Shown here: one piece after another, positions 62,052 to 64,000 of the stretch
Layout: every line of letters begins with the position of its first letter
How positions within the stretch are numbered: position 1 is the stretch's first letter
Origin: Salinispora mooreana
Lineage (GTDB): Bacteria > Actinomycetota > Actinomycetes > Mycobacteriales > Micromonosporaceae
DNA length: 64,000 nt
Reading direction: 5' to 3'
Assembly: GCF_000379065.1 (NCBI RefSeq)
Contig: NZ_KB900614.1
Span: 394,421-458,420, forward strand
Program-made: the position numbers and the translations under genes
The notes under the pieces: model-generated
Told to the model about the DNA's origin: nothing
The model's input: only the letters and a program-made list of their open reading frames with translations
The model's database searches: none

Positions 62052-63059
62052 TCAGGCTGGCCGACGCCGGATCCACCAGAGCGAGATGAGCGACAGGGCG
62101 GCGGTCAGGGTGAGCAACACCCCGAGTTCCCGCCACTGCACCAGCCAGAACCGCCTTGCCGGCACGTAACGCTCCTCCTGCAGCAGCCCCTGTGCGCCCA
62201 GCCACTCCCGGCAATCCGGTGTGCACTTTTCCTGGTCGGTCGGCCCGCGATACTCCGGTCCGCCGGGCGTGGTCACGATGGTGTTCGACAGCTCCCACGA
62301 ATCAGTTTCGCTCGGCCAGCCCTCGACCCTGGTCACCACGTCGTTCATTCTCGCGACCATGTTGGCACGCTCGGCGGTCAGCGCGGTGACGCGATGCACG
62401 GGGTCGGCGATCAGCGGGCGTAGTTCGACGGCGCCGATTTGTGTCGCCACGACGAGTGCCAGGGTCACCGCCGTCGCGGCCAGGGTCTTGCGCAGCATCA
62501 GTCCGGCGGTCACCCCGATCGCGAAGGCGAGGGTGGCGTAGCCGATCGGGACCACGCCGCGGGTGGAAAAGACCAACGGGGTGATCAGATTGGCGTGGGC
62601 CAGGGTGGCGTGGGCGTCGTCGATGGGTTGCGCCCAGCTGGTCAGGGCGAGGCTGAGCGCACCCGCGACGAGTACGGCTGCCAGACCACCGACCGACAGC
62701 TTGACGAGTAGCCAGCGGCGTCGGGAGACGGTTTGGCTCCAGGCGATCCGGTACGTTCCGGTTTCGAGTTCCCGTGCCACCATCGGGGCGCCCCAGAACA
62801 CGCCGACCAGGGCGGGCAGCCCGAAGGACGCGCCGACGCCGGCGAGCTGGACTCGGCCGGCCAGGCTCTGCTCTATCTCGTCCAGGAAGGAGTCTGCCGC
62901 GTTCTGGCAGTCGTTGCCGGTGCAGCCGGTGTATCCGGTGCTCACCGCCAGACCGCGGACCTGCCACCAGGTGAAAAGGAGAGCACCGAACAGCACGGCC
63001 AGGCAGGCTGCGCCGACGATGGCCTGAGTCCGGAACTGCCGCCAGGCCAACCAGGTCAT
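62052..63059 (-). CDS. ABC-2-type exporter permease
   Basis: 335-residue membrane subunit with six predicted helices. It starts MTWLAWRQFRTQAIVGAACL, and the first large extracytoplasmic loop carries a Cys pair (GCTGNDCQN). A short cytosolic coupling segment TGTYRIAWSQTVSRRRW follows the second helix. A second external loop contains another pair (KCTPDCREW), so two disulfides are possible. The substrate is unknown. Its start overlaps the ATPase gene stop by 4 bases. Confidence 0.85.
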   Translation of the reverse strand: MTWLAWRQFRTQAIVGAACLAVLFGALLFTWWQVRGLAVSTGYTGCTGNDCQNAADSFLDEIEQSLAGRVQLAGVGASFGLPALVGVFWGAPMVARELETGTYRIAWSQTVSRRRWLLVKLSVGGLAAVLVAGALSLALTSWAQPIDDAHATLAHANLITPLVFSTRGVVPIGYATLAFAIGVTAGLMLRKTLAATAVTLALVVATQIGAVELRPLIADPVHRVTALTAERANMVARMNDVVTRVEGWPSETDSWELSNTIVTTPGGPEYRGPTDQEKCTPDCREWLGAQGLLQEERYVPARRFWLVQWRELGVLLTLTAALSLISLWWIRRRPA

Positions 63060-63943
63060 CGCTGTGCCTCCAGCACTCGTTCCGGCGCGGCCGCCGGGGC
63101 CGACTCACTCAGGTAGGCGAGCAGGATGTCCTCCAGATCGAGCTGGTCGGCCTGCCACGACGGGTCGTCGATCGGGGCGGTGCTGCGTACCACCAGGGTC
63201 GACTGCGCGGCGGTGTGCCGGTCCTCGATGAGAGTCCAGCCGTACGATGCGACGTCAACGGACTCACGCCGGGGGCCGATCAGGCGATGGTGGCTGGCGA
63301 GCAGGTCGTCGACGTCGCCGGCCAGCCGCACCTGGGAGCCGACCAGCACGATCAGGTGGTCACAGATTCGTTGTAGGTCGGAGACCAGATGCGAGGACAT
63401 GATGACGGTCATCTCCTGCTCCGCCACCAGTTCCATCAGTGCCTGCAGGAACAGGCGGCGGGCGAGCGGGTCGAGCGCCGCCACCGGCTCGTCGAGCAGC
63501 AGCAGTTCGGGCCGTTTGGCGACGGCTACGGTCAGCGCCAGATTGGCTCGCTGGCCGCCGGAGAGCTTGCCGGCCTTCTGACTCGGATCGAGCCCGGCCT
63601 GGGCGATTCGCTGCTCGGCTATCGCGCTGTCCCAGGACGGGTTCAGGCGGGCGCCCAGCCGTAGGTGCTCGGCGACAGTCAGTCCGGCGTAGACCGGGGC
63701 GTCCTGGGCGACGAAGCCGACCCGAGCCGAGCCACTGGCCGGGCGCTCGCCGAGCACCTCGATCATTCCGGCGGTCGGTTCGAGCAGTCCGCAGGCCAGT
63801 TGCAGCAGGGTCGACTTACCCGCGCCGTTCGGGCCGACCAGGCCGACGACCTGGCCCACCGGCACGTCGAGCGTGCAACCGGAGAGCGCGGTGCGGCGAC
63901 CGTACCGTTTGGTCAGGTTCTCCGACCGAAGCACGCTGGTCAT
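63056..63943 (-). CDS. ABC exporter ATP-binding subunit
   Basis: 295-residue ATPase. Walker A GLVGPNGAGKSTLLQ, signature KLSGGQRANLALTVAVAK, Walker B ELLLLDEPVAALDPLARR and the switch His in VIMSSHLVSDL are intact. The C-terminal ~80 residues are an extra domain. ATG at 63943 overlaps the stop of the upstream gene (ATGA), so at least three genes form one operon. Confidence 0.93.
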   Translation of the reverse strand: MTSVLRSENLTKRYGRRTALSGCTLDVPVGQVVGLVGPNGAGKSTLLQLACGLLEPTAGMIEVLGERPASGSARVGFVAQDAPVYAGLTVAEHLRLGARLNPSWDSAIAEQRIAQAGLDPSQKAGKLSGGQRANLALTVAVAKRPELLLLDEPVAALDPLARRLFLQALMELVAEQEMTVIMSSHLVSDLQRICDHLIVLVGSQVRLAGDVDDLLASHHRLIGPRRESVDVASYGWTLIEDRHTAAQSTLVVRSTAPIDDPSWQADQLDLEDILLAYLSESAPAAAPERVLEAQR

Positions 63944-64000
63944 GCCCTCGCCTCCGCGAACGCGCGGAACGTGTTCAGGAACAGCGCCTCGACGCCTTCG
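63940..64000 (-). CDS. 3' end of an upstream operon gene, probably a GntR regulator (partial)
   Basis: Only the last 19 codons are visible, EGVEALFLNTFRAFAEARA then TGA, overlapping the ATPase start as ATGA. The short amphipathic helix and the ABC exporter context resemble the tail of YtrA-subfamily GntR regulators that control their own transporter. The identity is a guess from context. Confidence 0.4.
   Translation of the reverse strand, partial: EGVEALFLNTFRAFAEARA

Overview
This 64 kb window is chromosomal DNA of a high-GC actinomycete, most likely a member of the Micromonosporaceae (Salinispora/Micromonospora type). That placement is inferred from the very GC-rich third codon positions, frequent GTG starts, actinobacterial-only protein families and the gene order. 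No tRNA, rRNA, insertion sequence, prophage or CRISPR array was seen. About 55 protein genes are supported. Both ends cut genes: a flavin monooxygenase on the left and the gene upstream of an ABC transporter on the right.

The backbone matches, from memory, the conserved M. tuberculosis block around Rv2185c to Rv2217: SRPBCC protein, fadD15, pimB', DEDD/GIY-YIG nuclease, ctaE-qcrCAB, trpD, ctaF-ctaC, adenosine-type kinase, HesB/ErpA protein, glycerate kinase, DUF3043, cobT-cobS, gcvT, leucyl aminopeptidase, E2 acyltransferase (sucB/dlaT), SDR epimerase and lipB. Lineage-specific genes are inserted between these anchors.

Layout. 0-5.6 kb: flavin monooxygenase, ROK glucokinase, an unknown protein, an SRPBCC protein and divergent fadD15. 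5.6-10.7 kb: a signalling insert with a NarL-type two-component pair, a DUF574 methyltransferase and an overlapping GGDEF-EAL protein. 10.7-15.3 kb (minus): NYN protein, Cys-rich mini-protein, M48 protease and PimB-like mannosyltransferase. 15.4-21.7 kb: nuclease, a short RSH-type (p)ppGpp enzyme, NUDIX, nucleotidyltransferase, Lrp/AsnC-fold protein and a secreted DUF4142 protein. 21.8-30.3 kb: the bc1-aa3 respiratory supercomplex genes, without ctaD, around a CtaG-like assembly gene, a receiver-like protein and trpD. 30.4-38.2 kb: cysteine desulfurase/TusA, kinase, ErpA, glycerate kinase, nadA, a murA-type gene and DUF3043. 38.6-44.1 kb: a giant disordered-TPR-WG-repeat protein, an aldo/keto reductase and an M50 protease. 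44.3-48.4 kb: a cobU-cobT fusion, cobS and an unknown protein. 48.4-55.2 kb: gcvT, pepA, lpdA and sucB. 55.2-58.4 kb: a decay island with a small GntR regulator, a broken small gene, a frameshifted FUSC transporter and an aldo/keto reductase remnant. 58.4-64 kb: SDR epimerase, a multi-membrane protein, lipB and an ABC exporter.

Functionally the window links respiration (bc1, aa3 oxidase, heme/copper assembly), lipoate and 2-oxoacid dehydrogenase metabolism (lipB, lpdA, sucB, gcvT), Fe-S and sulfur supply (cysteine desulfurase, TusA, ErpA), NAD and cobalamin synthesis (nadA, cobUT, cobS) and second-messenger signalling (RSH, GGDEF-EAL). I see no clear undescribed defence or mobile system. The best leads are an iron-box-like site over the start of the CtaG-like gene, the divergent RSH, the giant WG-repeat protein, a possible coupled leader ORF before the M48 protease, and the decay island.
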